Virus record (IMG/VR): IMGVR_UViG_3300042330_000045
Location: 1-29,201 of that record
DNA from: a virus
Direction: 5' to 3' (one strand)
Length of the DNA: 29,201 nucleotides
Made by a program: the position numbers and the translations under genes. Each line of letters starts with the position of its first letter. The stretch's first letter is position 1. The notes beneath the pieces were generated by a model that was given only the letters and a program-made list of their open reading frames with translations, made no database searches and was not told the DNA's origin. Shown piece by piece: positions 20,776-29,074 of this stretch.

Positions 20776-21438
20776 ATGAAATTAACTATTGATATACCTA
20801 CTAGCTTAGACGATATTACCTTAGAGCAATACGTAAGATATAATAAGATATTAGAAGTAAATAAAGATGATGCACAAAGTCAGGACTTTATTAATTTTAA
20901 AATGCTAGAGATATTTTGTAACGTTAGTTATGCAGATGCGATCAAGTTTAAATATAAAGACATAAAAGAAATTACAGCTAACATAAGTAATTTACTAGTA
21001 CAGGAGCCACCATTAGTGAAAGGTTTTAAGATTAAAAATAAACAATTTGGGTTCGTAACTAATTTAGATGAGTTGAGCTATGATGAGTATAGTACATTAG
21101 ATACTTACATTTCAGATTGGAACACTATACATATTGCTATGGCTGTTTTATATAGACCTGTTATTGCAGGTAATACAGATGGCTATTATTTAGTAGAGGA
21201 GTATAAGCAGAAAAAGTATTGGTTAGATATAATGCAAATGCCATTATCGGCAGTAGTTAGTTCTACGCTTTTTTTTTACCATTTAGGCAACGAATTATCG
21301 CAAGTTATCCTGAACTCTTTGGAGAGCAAGGAAATGAAATTGACTTTACAGCAAGAGCTCAGTTTAGTAGAAAGTGGAGTTGGTATAACTCACTTTACAA
21401 ACTTGTTAAAGGCGACATTACAAGAATTAAAGAAGTAG
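20776..21438 (+). CDS. Tail assembly chaperone, zero-frame product (gpG-like)
   Basis: A 220-aa protein, first in the tail operon. Residues 1-165 are helical and acidic (SLDDITLEQYVRYNKILEVN; KMLEIFCNVSYADAIKFKYK). At codons 165-167 it crosses C followed by nine T (21268-21277). In the zero frame it continues for 53 residues (YHLGNELSQVILNSLE onwards) to TAG at 21438. The -1 frame from the same T-run reads 86 further residues of good protein sequence to 21536. This is the gpG/gpGT arrangement of siphophage tail chaperones, which bind the tape measure during tail assembly. Here the tape measure lies five genes downstream. Confidence 0.75.
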   Translation: MKLTIDIPTSLDDITLEQYVRYNKILEVNKDDAQSQDFINFKMLEIFCNVSYADAIKFKYKDIKEITANISNLLVQEPPLVKGFKIKNKQFGFVTNLDELSYDEYSTLDTYISDWNTIHIAMAVLYRPVIAGNTDGYYLVEEYKQKKYWLDIMQMPLSAVVSSTLFFYHLGNELSQVILNSLESKEMKLTLQQELSLVESGVGITHFTNLLKATLQELKK

Positions 21439-21536
21439 TAAAAATAGATATACATAGTTGCTTAATACATTTAGCATACGAGACAGAATTAGAGGAACTA
21501 GATAGACAGGATATTAAAAACAAATCAAAGAGATGA
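21261..21536 (+). CDS. Tail assembly chaperone, -1 frameshift extension (gpGT-like)
   Basis: An open frame with no start codon of any usual type. It opens just after TAG at 21258-21260, passes the nine-T run and ends TGA at 21534-21536. From the slip site it reads LPFRQRIIASYPELFGEQ, NEIDFTARAQFSRKWSWYNS and LYKLVKGDITRIKEVV, an aromatic- and Lys-rich sequence typical, from memory, of the second reading frame of Bacteroidota tail chaperones. It can only be made by -1 slippage, giving a predicted 253-aa fusion (20776-21276 joined to 21276-21536). The tail/neck gene start overlaps its stop by ATGA, supporting translation to that point. Confidence 0.75.
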   Translation, partial: FYAFFLPFRQRIIASYPELFGEQGNEIDFTARAQFSRKWSWYNSLYKLVKGDITRIKEVVKIDIHSCLIHLAYETELEELDRQDIKNKSKR

Positions 21537-22012
21537 TAACAAATACATACGGACTACAAAACTTTTATAAGATAACAGATATGATGAGAGAAGCTTTTAA
21601 TAATAGCGACTACGTTAATACTGTTACTTATGGAGATATATTTGCAATAGATTTAAGCAAACAAACAATATTCCCACTAACTCACGTTCAAGTAAATACG
21701 GTTACACATTCAGAAAATGTACTAACCTATAGTATTAGTATTATGAATATGGACTTAGTAGATATAAGCAAAGAGGAAGTAGTAGATATCTATTATGGAA
21801 ATGATAACTTACATTATGTATACAATACTCAATTAGCTGTTATTAATGAGTTTATTCAGTTAGTGAAAAGAGGTAGTATTAGTAGAGATGGTTTTCAATT
21901 AAATGGCGACCCAACTAGTGAGGCTTTTGTAGATAGTTACGAGAACTTATTAGCAGGATGGGTAACGACTATTAATATCGATGTAGCTAACAATATATCA
22001 GTATGCGATTAG
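21533..22012 (+). CDS. Tail/neck structural protein, possible tail terminator
   Basis: A 159-aa, mixed alpha/beta protein. VTHSENVLTYSISIMNMDLV (57-76), YNTQLAVINEFIQLVKRGSI (96-115) and YENLLAGWVTTINIDVANNI (136-155) are blocks I recall from structural genes of Bacteroidota siphophages. Its size and place between the tail chaperone and an HK97 gp10-like gene suit a tail terminator or head-tail completion protein. The assignment is by context. Confidence 0.6.
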   Translation: MITNTYGLQNFYKITDMMREAFNNSDYVNTVTYGDIFAIDLSKQTIFPLTHVQVNTVTHSENVLTYSISIMNMDLVDISKEEVVDIYYGNDNLHYVYNTQLAVINEFIQLVKRGSISRDGFQLNGDPTSEAFVDSYENLLAGWVTTINIDVANNISVCD

Positions 22013-22521
22013 AGAACCTTAAAAAGAGTTTAGAAGTCTTTAGGGATGCAGTAATACAGCAAGCTAAATTAAACCTTAAGGGACAGAATAAAGTATCTTC
22101 AGGAAACTTATATAATTCTATTAAAGGCTCAGAGGTTAAAGTATCTGCTAACTCTATTGAGTTTAGTATAGAGATGGAAGACTACGGAACTTTTATAGAC
22201 AAAGGAGTAAATGGTAAGAAGTTTGCATATACAACACCTTATTCATATAAGGATAAAATGCCACCGCCTAGCAAGTTAGATAAGTGGATAGTAAAAAGAG
22301 GTATAGCACCTAGAGATAAGAATGGAAAATTTATTGACAGAAAGAGTTTACAATTTGCTATAGCTAAAAGTATTTTTAATAATGGTATAAAACCTAGTCT
22401 ATTCTTTACAAAACCATTTGAGGAGCAGTATAAAAAACTAGAGGGGCAGTTAGATAATATTTTATTTAGAGATGCAGAGGATATGATACAATTTATAACA
22501 AAACAGAATTTTAAAAAATAA
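22003..22521 (+). CDS. HK97 gp10-like neck/tail protein
   Basis: A 172-aa protein resembling HK97-gp10/minor tail-type proteins: an N-terminal helix (LKKSLEVFRDAVIQQAKLNL), SSGNLYNSIKGSEVKV, then EDYGTFIDKGVNGKKFAYTT (57-76) followed by SYKDKMPPPSKLDKWIVKRG and a C-terminal GIKPSLFFTKPFEEQ. The YGxFIDKG and PPPSKLDKWIVKRG elements are characteristic. It overlaps the upstream gene by 10 nt and the next by one base. It probably acts at the head-tail joint or in tail completion. Confidence 0.7.
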   Translation: MRLENLKKSLEVFRDAVIQQAKLNLKGQNKVSSGNLYNSIKGSEVKVSANSIEFSIEMEDYGTFIDKGVNGKKFAYTTPYSYKDKMPPPSKLDKWIVKRGIAPRDKNGKFIDRKSLQFAIAKSIFNNGIKPSLFFTKPFEEQYKKLEGQLDNILFRDAEDMIQFITKQNFKK

Positions 22522-23537
22522 TGAAAAAGATATTTATAAGAAGTCCGTATTTTATACAGATAAATGAAGCAAACCAATTAGGAAGCAAGGTAGAATTATA
22601 TTTATACAGCAAGAGTGATGGTATGCCTATTTTACCTACTTATACTTTGAGTAAAAAGATAGCTACTAATACACAAAGAGAAAACACATATAACATATCT
22701 AATTATGCTAAGGAGTTTATTAACCCAATTAAAACATATACAACTACTGTACCTGCTGAGGAAGATGAGCTAACTTGGTGCTATTGTGTAGTAAAGAGAT
22801 ATACGGAATTAACTTTAAATACTTATACGTTATTATCAACTGAGACTTTTGTTTGTTTAAATGGCTATACAGATTACTCAGGTGGGTACAATAATTCAGA
22901 AACTAATACCGTTTTGCCTTTGTTTAATACAAATATAAAAAAGTATGTAAAAGACTTTACTACTAGTTATGTAAATGTATTTTTTGAAGATGGTAATTAT
23001 GATGTAGATAATGGAACAACTGTAGAGACTTTTAGTGTATCAGAGGCTTCTATGTATAGAATATTAATATCTAGTGAAGAGGTTTTAATAAGTCAGGATG
23101 GAGTAGGACAATTATATGCAATTAATGCTGAGGAATTATGCGAGGCTAAATATACCCCTATAACTTGTACGTTTGTTAATCGTTTTGGAGGTTGGGAGTT
23201 TTTAACGTTTTTTAAGGCAAATAAAATTAGTATAGACGTAGAGTATAAAAAATTTGATTTAAGTCCTGAGAATGTAAATTACAACCCTTATTTAGGAGTT
23301 AGTAAAACATTTAACCAACAAGGTAAGCAAAAGATAACTTGTAATACAGGATGGGTAGATGAGAATTACTTTGATTTAATACAAGACTTATTATTAAGTC
23401 AAACTGTTTTATTAGACAATATACCTGTTATAGTAAAATCACAAAGCTCGGATAAGAAAACTTACCTTAGAGAAAAGAATATAAATTACACAATAGACTT
23501 TGAATACGCATACGGACTAATTAATGATGTTATTTAA
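22521..23537 (+). CDS. Tail structural protein of unknown role
   Basis: A 338-aa, beta-rich protein. The opening FIRSPYFIQINEANQLGSKV and YTLSKKIATNTQRENTYNIS are familiar, from memory, from large structural genes of Bacteroidota phages. Later segments include VNRFGGWEFLTFFKANKISI and KYTPITCTFVNRFG. There is no signal peptide or membrane segment. It is flanked by one-base overlaps with the gp10-like and the 810-aa genes. A baseplate or distal tail role is likely. Confidence 0.6.
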   Translation: MKKIFIRSPYFIQINEANQLGSKVELYLYSKSDGMPILPTYTLSKKIATNTQRENTYNISNYAKEFINPIKTYTTTVPAEEDELTWCYCVVKRYTELTLNTYTLLSTETFVCLNGYTDYSGGYNNSETNTVLPLFNTNIKKYVKDFTTSYVNVFFEDGNYDVDNGTTVETFSVSEASMYRILISSEEVLISQDGVGQLYAINAEELCEAKYTPITCTFVNRFGGWEFLTFFKANKISIDVEYKKFDLSPENVNYNPYLGVSKTFNQQGKQKITCNTGWVDENYFDLIQDLLLSQTVLLDNIPVIVKSQSSDKKTYLREKNINYTIDFEYAYGLINDVI

Positions 23538-25969
23538 TGAAAGTTGCTTTATATATATATACTAAAAAAACTATTGACGATTCAGTAGAGCTAGTTGTAG
23601 ATAGGTTTAAAGATAGAGTAATTGCAGATGGTGGAACTTTTGAGGCTGATAGCTGTTTAGTATCTGAGATTAATTCTTTAGGTGGTGTTTATGGAGTTGC
23701 TTTAAATACTATTACTGACTTTGCTAATAGAGTACAAACTGATAGCGGTACTTTTGAGGCAGAGAATTGCTTATTAAACACAATTAATAGTTTAGGAGGA
23801 GTTGCTCCTGAGCCACTAGAGATAGATTATGTAAGAAGACTAGATTTATTCGATGATGAGAAAATAACAATTAACTCTTCTATACAAAATGTAAACGATA
23901 TTAGTAAGGTCTTTACCGATTTTAGTCAGAGTTTTACAGTTCCTGCTAGTGATAATAATAATGAAATATTTAGACATTGGTACGAGAATGCATTAGATAA
24001 TGGGTTTAACCAAAACCAAAGATACTCAGGATATATTGAAATTGATACTCAAGTATTTAGAGTAGGTAAATGGCAGTTAGAAAGTGCTACTATAAAAGAA
24101 AATAGAGCCTTAGATTATAAGATTACTTTTTATGGTACATTAACCTCAATGACCGATAAATTTAAAGAGGATAAGCTAAGAGACTTAACTACGTTAAATG
24201 ATTATACGATAGAGTACTCAGGTGCAAATGTAAAAACAAGTATTACAACTACGTCAGACCAAAATGTAGCATTCCCTTTGATTAGTTCGGATAGGGTTTG
24301 GCAATATGGAGGAGGTGGTGCTCAGGATATTAGCCAAAACTCGCATCATATGCATTATTACGAGTTAGCTCCTGCTTTAAAAATAGCTAGAATATTTGAT
24401 GCTATAGAAAGTCAATATGGAATTACTTTTAATGGTAACTTCTTAACACAGTCTAGATTTACTCAGGCTTATTTATGGTTAAAGAATAAAGAAGTATTTA
24501 CACAAACCTCTGCACCTGTTAGAGTAGACATATCATCTGTTACAGTAGATAGTAGTTCTCAGATTGTATTTGATTTTGATAACAATACTTATGAAGTAGT
24601 ACAAGCTATTGGAACCTTAGTTTTTCAAGCTTCTTTGTCAGTTAGTGCTACTTGGATAATTACTCTTTATAAAGATGGGCAGTTTTATTTTAATCAAACA
24701 GGTACAGGTACTTTTATAAGTATAAACTTACCAAATGAATTTGGAACATATTATTTAACTATACAAACTAGTTCTAGTTGTACTTATAACTCAGAAATTA
24801 TAGGACAATACCAAGAGTGGAACGATCCATTTGGATATTTTGAATGGGTGGACTATCAGATAATTGGAATAGGTAGTGGAACAACAAACTCTCAACTCGA
24901 TTTAACTCAGTATGTACCTGATATTAAGGTAGCAGATTTTGTAAGTGGTGTATTAAAAATGTTTAACCTAACAGCTTTTAGTTTTGATGAGAATAACTAT
25001 ACTTTAGAGCAGTTAGAGAATTGGTATTACCAAGGTAAAATAGAGGACTTTAGCGAATATTGTTTTACAGACTTAGATTTCGAGAGAATTAAACCATATA
25101 AGAAAATTAATTTTGAATATGAGAAGTCTGATAGTTTAATGAATAGAGCTTTTTATGATAATGCAGCTAGAGAGTATGGAGATTTAAGTTATGTATTTAA
25201 TACAGACGGAGCAGATTACACAATAAAGCTACCATTTGAAAATATGTTATTTAATAAATTCACAGGTACTAATTTACAGGTGTCTTATTCTTTAAATAAA
25301 GATTTACAGCCTTATATACCTAAACCTGTTATTTTATATAAAACAGAAAATACTAGTTGTAGTTTTTATTTTAATAATGGTTCTACTACGAGCCACATAA
25401 CTAACTATAATGTTTTCGGACAAGACGTAAATTATGAGAGTAACAAACATACTTTAAATTGGGGAATAGAAATAAGCTCGTATTATTTAAGCACAATTAC
25501 TAATACTTTATTTAAAGATTATTATTTAGACTATCTAAGCAATTTATATTCTTTAAAGTCTAGAATGGTAAAAGTATCTATGAGATTACCTTATAATAAG
25601 TTATTGAGTTTAAAATTAAATGATAGGATAGTATTAAGAGATAAAAGATATATTATAAATTCATTTAGTACAGACCTTGATACATTCGAGAGTAAATTTG
25701 AATTAATACAAGATTTTAGACCTGTTCAGTTTAATAACTCTATGCCTAGAATAGTAGATAGCTCTGCTCAGCTTTTAAGATTTAATACTGTTTCTAATGA
25801 GCCATTAACTTGGACTATACAACAAGATTTAACAGGTCAGATAATTACTATTACAGATGGAGCAGATTATGTAGAAGTAGATATAAAAGCTAATACCTCA
25901 GGGGTAGAATTATATTTTAGTATAGAGAGTAATTTAGGAGATATAATAGTAATAACACAAGAAAGATGA
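23537..25969 (+). CDS. Large tail protein with duplicated FEA-CL modules
   Basis: An 810-aa protein. Residues 22-51 and 60-89 are two copies of a roughly 30-residue helical module (RVIADGGTFEADSCLVSEIN; RVQTDSGTFEAENCLLNTIN, each ending in SLGGV). A third copy lies in the 78-aa gene at 5267. From residue 97 it matches a large conserved tail protein of Bacteroidota phages (IDYVRRLDLFDDEKITINSS; DFSQSFTVPASDNNNEIFRH), then long beta-rich regions with an Asn/Ser/Thr-rich insert (about 315-420), and a C-terminal beta sandwich. It is likely a baseplate/tail-tip protein. The duplicated modules look like an appended attachment unit. Confidence 0.7.
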   Translation: MKVALYIYTKKTIDDSVELVVDRFKDRVIADGGTFEADSCLVSEINSLGGVYGVALNTITDFANRVQTDSGTFEAENCLLNTINSLGGVAPEPLEIDYVRRLDLFDDEKITINSSIQNVNDISKVFTDFSQSFTVPASDNNNEIFRHWYENALDNGFNQNQRYSGYIEIDTQVFRVGKWQLESATIKENRALDYKITFYGTLTSMTDKFKEDKLRDLTTLNDYTIEYSGANVKTSITTTSDQNVAFPLISSDRVWQYGGGGAQDISQNSHHMHYYELAPALKIARIFDAIESQYGITFNGNFLTQSRFTQAYLWLKNKEVFTQTSAPVRVDISSVTVDSSSQIVFDFDNNTYEVVQAIGTLVFQASLSVSATWIITLYKDGQFYFNQTGTGTFISINLPNEFGTYYLTIQTSSSCTYNSEIIGQYQEWNDPFGYFEWVDYQIIGIGSGTTNSQLDLTQYVPDIKVADFVSGVLKMFNLTAFSFDENNYTLEQLENWYYQGKIEDFSEYCFTDLDFERIKPYKKINFEYEKSDSLMNRAFYDNAAREYGDLSYVFNTDGADYTIKLPFENMLFNKFTGTNLQVSYSLNKDLQPYIPKPVILYKTENTSCSFYFNNGSTTSHITNYNVFGQDVNYESNKHTLNWGIEISSYYLSTITNTLFKDYYLDYLSNLYSLKSRMVKVSMRLPYNKLLSLKLNDRIVLRDKRYIINSFSTDLDTFESKFELIQDFRPVQFNNSMPRIVDSSAQLLRFNTVSNEPLTWTIQQDLTGQIITITDGADYVEVDIKANTSGVELYFSIESNLGDIIVITQER

Positions 25970-26106
25970 TAAGAGATATAATAGATGCTTTAGAGTTGGT
26001 TAATTATGGAGATAGTGAATTAATCGATATAGCTAAGGGAAAGTATAAACTACCTCAAAACGTAAAAGAGTTTAAAAGATTTTTAAAAGATTTAATTAAG
26101 AAATAA
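25966..26106 (+). CDS. Small helical protein before the tape measure
   Basis: A 46-aa, helical protein (IIDALELVNYGDSELIDIAK; NVKEFKRFLKDLIKK). It fills the space between the large tail gene and the tape measure gene, overlapping them by 4 and 1 nt. The tight coupling suggests a tape-measure-related helper; no family is recognised. Confidence 0.65.
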   Translation: MIRDIIDALELVNYGDSELIDIAKGKYKLPQNVKEFKRFLKDLIKK

Positions 26107-28223
26107 TGGCTATTAAAAAAGAAATTGAGATTAATATAAACTCTAATGGTGCTGAGAAAGATTTAAAAGACCTAAACAAACAGTTTGAAAAGTTAGACAA
26201 GTCTGCTGATGAGTTAGGAAAGAGTGGAAGTAAAGCTCTAGATAACATAGACAAGAATGTTAAAGACACAGAGAAGAGTACAAAGTCTTTAGCTGAGGGT
26301 TTTAAGGGTGCAGGTCTAGCGTTGAAAGCTATGGGAATAGGACTAGTTATTAGTGCCTTATCTACTCTAAAGGATGTCTTTATGAGCAATCAAAAAGTAT
26401 CGGATACGTTTAGTGCTGTATTGGGTACTGTAGCTAATGTATTTTCTCAGGTTACAAATGTTATAGTTTCTGTAATTGAAAAAGTTAGTGGAGCTAGTAA
26501 TGGGTTTGAGGGACTAGGTAATGTTATAGGTGGCTTATTAAAATTATCTTTAGTACCATTAAAAGCAGCTTTCTTTGGTATTAAATTAGTAATTGATGAG
26601 GTACGTTTAGCTTGGGAAGAGAGTTTGTTTGGAGATGGCGATCCAAAAACTATTAAAGAACTTACTAAGCGTATTGAAGAGACAAAGGTTAGTTTAAAGA
26701 AAGTAGGTACAGATGCTGTTGCAGCAGGTAAACAAGTAGGAGAGAATATAGGTAAGGCTGTTAGTGAGGTCGGTGCTGTAGTAGAGGGAACTATAGACGG
26801 AGTTTCTAAAATATCAGTTAAGGCTGCATATGAACAAGCTAAGGCAAATGTTAATCTACAAAACACAGCAAAGTTAGCAGAGGCAAATCAGGCTAGACTA
26901 GTAGAGCAATACGATAGACAAGCTGAAAAATTACGACAAGTTAGAGACGAAGAGCGTAATAGTATAGAGGATAGAATTATAGCTAACAATAAATTAAAAG
27001 AAGTATTAAATAATCAGGAACAGGCTATGTTAGGTCAGGCTTCGGCTCAAATAGCAGCAGCACAATCTACGTTAGCACAAAATAACAACATAGAAAACCA
27101 AGTAGCTTTAACTAATGCTCTAGCAAATAGAGAGGGAGTGTTAGCTCAAATAGAGGGTTTAAGGTCAGAACAGAAAGCAAATGACTTAGCTTTAAATAGA
27201 GAGTTAATAGACTTAACAAAATCTAAACAACAAGCTGAGACAGAATTAGCTATTAATGAAAAGATATTTAATGCTGAGAGAATAAAAGACGAAGAGGCTA
27301 GTTTAATTGCTAAAAAAGAAGCTTTAGAAATAAGTAAACAATTAGAATTAGAAAGATTACAGAATGTAGTAGATAGTGCTAAGGCAGGTACTCAGGCTAA
27401 GGTCGATGCAGAAAATGAATTTGCTTTAAAGAAGCAAGAAATTGAGCAACAAATTATAACTAATGACGATGAGCTTTTTGCATATAGAGAGAATAAAAAA
27501 ATAGAACAACAACAAATAGTAATTGAGAATGAAAATTTAGGGTTTGCTAGTAGATTATTAGCTTTACAGGAACAGGATAAAATTATTAATGAAAGTATCT
27601 TAATAGGAGAGGAAGAGAAAAATAAAATACTTGCAGAGAATGCTAAAAAAAGAGATGATATTGTAAAAGCCGAGGCAGAGTTTAAAGAGAAAACCTATAG
27701 AGACAATTATACTAACTTACAAACTATACTTAGTATGGGAGGTAAGGGGATGCAGAAAGTTGCTAAGGCTCTAGCTATTGCCGATGTTGCTCGTACAGCA
27801 GCTATGAGTATATCTAAGTCAGTTTCAGCTATTAGTACTGCTAATGCAGGAGCTTTGGCTACACCTCAGGCTATTGCAACAGGAGGAGCAGCGGCTATAC
27901 CTGCAATTATTATGAACACAGTTAAAGGAGGTTTACAAATTGGAGCTACAGTAGCAAGTGCAGCTAAGGCTATTGCATCTATCAGGTCAGAGGGACAGTC
28001 AGTACCAAGTGCTAGCGGTTCGTCTTCAGGAGGAGGAGGCGGTGGAGGAGAAAGCACTGCACCTGCCCCACCTCAATTTAACGTAGTAGGTGGAAGTACA
28101 GCTAATCAATTAGCAGGAACGTTAGGAGCTCAACAACCTGTACAGGCTTTCGTAGTGGCTAACCAAGTAACTAGCCAACAGTCTATGGATAGAAACATAG
28201 TTAATAATGCTAGTATAGGATAG
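26106..28223 (+). CDS. Tail tape measure protein
   Basis: A 705-aa protein with the usual tape-measure layout: an N-terminal coiled coil (GAEKDLKDLNKQFEKLDKSA), apolar helices at about 68-90 (GLALKAMGIGLVISALSTLK) and 100-175, a long Gln/Glu/Ala-rich helical region (about 240-540), a second Ala-rich apolar stretch (about 550-630) and a flexible Gly/Ser/Pro C-terminus with a GGGGGGG run. Tape length sets tail length; at the usual ~0.15 nm per residue, 705 residues suggest a tail near 105 nm (estimate). The chaperone is encoded five genes upstream. Its stop codon begins a tandem hairpin pair. Confidence 0.85.
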   Translation: MAIKKEIEININSNGAEKDLKDLNKQFEKLDKSADELGKSGSKALDNIDKNVKDTEKSTKSLAEGFKGAGLALKAMGIGLVISALSTLKDVFMSNQKVSDTFSAVLGTVANVFSQVTNVIVSVIEKVSGASNGFEGLGNVIGGLLKLSLVPLKAAFFGIKLVIDEVRLAWEESLFGDGDPKTIKELTKRIEETKVSLKKVGTDAVAAGKQVGENIGKAVSEVGAVVEGTIDGVSKISVKAAYEQAKANVNLQNTAKLAEANQARLVEQYDRQAEKLRQVRDEERNSIEDRIIANNKLKEVLNNQEQAMLGQASAQIAAAQSTLAQNNNIENQVALTNALANREGVLAQIEGLRSEQKANDLALNRELIDLTKSKQQAETELAINEKIFNAERIKDEEASLIAKKEALEISKQLELERLQNVVDSAKAGTQAKVDAENEFALKKQEIEQQIITNDDELFAYRENKKIEQQQIVIENENLGFASRLLALQEQDKIINESILIGEEEKNKILAENAKKRDDIVKAEAEFKEKTYRDNYTNLQTILSMGGKGMQKVAKALAIADVARTAAMSISKSVSAISTANAGALATPQAIATGGAAAIPAIIMNTVKGGLQIGATVASAAKAIASIRSEGQSVPSASGSSSGGGGGGGESTAPAPPQFNVVGGSTANQLAGTLGAQQPVQAFVVANQVTSQQSMDRNIVNNASIG

Positions 28224-28260
28224 TACCCTAAAAGGTACAAAGTATACCCAAAAAGGTATA
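28223..28260. other. Tandem hairpin pair after the tape measure gene
   Basis: Hairpin 1: GTACC (28223-28227) with GGTAC (28234-28238), loop CTAAAA. Hairpin 2: TATACC (28243-28248) with GGTATA (28255-28260), loop CAAAAA. The two have matching stems, loops and spacing, but no T-run follows, so they are not standard terminators. Late motif D starts 8 nt later. Confidence 0.75.
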
Positions 28261-28267
28261 ATAAAAA

Positions 28268-28292
28268 CTAAAATATAAAAATAATCGTTATA
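28268..28292 (+). promoter_or_regulatory. Late-promoter-like motif D before the protease/head block
   Basis: CTAAAA (28268-28273) and, after 12 nt, CGTTATA (28286-28292). The ATG at 28298 follows after 5 nt, exactly as in motif B, so the transcript would be almost leaderless. Confidence 0.5.
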
Positions 28293-28297
28293 CAGAT

Positions 28298-28912
28298 ATG
28301 GAAGTAATAGAATTAATAATAGACGAAAACCAAGAGCTTAGCGGTGTAGATGCAATTAGTATTGTAGAGAGACCTGCTATTGAGGAAAACTTTATAGCTC
28401 TATCTGAACAAAAAGAGTTTAAGTTTGAGAGTATAGATGATGAGAAACGTATTTTAATAGGTGCCTTGTTAATACCTGATAAGAAAATAATTAGAAGAGA
28501 TGGCAATAGAGAGTATTATGTTTATTTTTCTAAAAAGACGATCAGGCAAGCTATGGAATTGTACGCTAAAAGAGGATATCAGAACAATGCTACTTTTGAA
28601 CATAGAGAAGACGTTACAGGACTAACACTAGTAGAGAGTTGGATAAAAGAAGATAATAACAATGATAAGTCTAACATATATGGACTAGATTTGCCTATAG
28701 GTAGTTGGGTAGGTACTGTAAAAGTAAACAACGACGTTATTTGGAGAGATTATGTTAAAACAGGTATCGTTAAAGGTTTCTCAATAGAGGGATATTTTGC
28801 AGACTTAAAACAGAATACAGAAGAGGCAGAATTATCAGAAGAGATAGAGGCAGGTTTACAATTATTAAGCGTAAAAGCTGAGTTATTAAAATATATAGTA
28901 AATGAAAGATAA
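28298..28912 (+). CDS. Prohead serine protease, XkdF-like
   Basis: A 204-aa protein of the XkdF-like phage serine protease family (Peptidase_S78_2 type), which processes scaffold and capsid during head maturation. Visible features: SIVERPAIEENFIALSE near the N-terminus, IGALLIPDKKIIRRD (54-68), the probable catalytic His in NATFEHRE (97-104, H102), and the catalytic Ser in VKGFSIEGYF (158-167, S162) after IGSWVGTVKVNNDVIW. The acidic tail may be an assembly signal. On the circle it directly precedes the scaffold-like and capsid genes, as expected. Confidence 0.87.
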   Translation: MEVIELIIDENQELSGVDAISIVERPAIEENFIALSEQKEFKFESIDDEKRILIGALLIPDKKIIRRDGNREYYVYFSKKTIRQAMELYAKRGYQNNATFEHREDVTGLTLVESWIKEDNNNDKSNIYGLDLPIGSWVGTVKVNNDVIWRDYVKTGIVKGFSIEGYFADLKQNTEEAELSEEIEAGLQLLSVKAELLKYIVNER

Positions 28913-29057
28913 AACTTACATACCTAGTTGGTCTAGCCCTAAGGGTGGCAAGAGAGCTTGTTTATGTAAAGACAGAGACGATTATAGTATTAAATGCTGT
29001 AATGGAGACTTACAAGAGCAAGGTATAGGAATTATACAAAGAGTAAATGAAGATTAA
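28902..29057 (+). CDS. Small Cys-rich virion-operon protein (CLC...CC family)
   Basis: A 51-aa protein with Cys at 20, 22, 32 and 33 (GKRACLCKDRDDYSIKCCNG) followed by LQEQGIGII. The pattern CLC-x-D-x(n)-YS-x-KCC-x-G-x-L-x-x-QGIG is familiar, from memory, from short genes beside head genes in Bacteroidota phages. It may bind metal or form disulfides. It overlaps the protease gene by 11 nt. The function is unknown. Confidence 0.7.
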   Translation: MKDKTYIPSWSSPKGGKRACLCKDRDDYSIKCCNGDLQEQGIGIIQRVNED

Positions 29058-29074
29058 AAATGCAAAATAATTAT

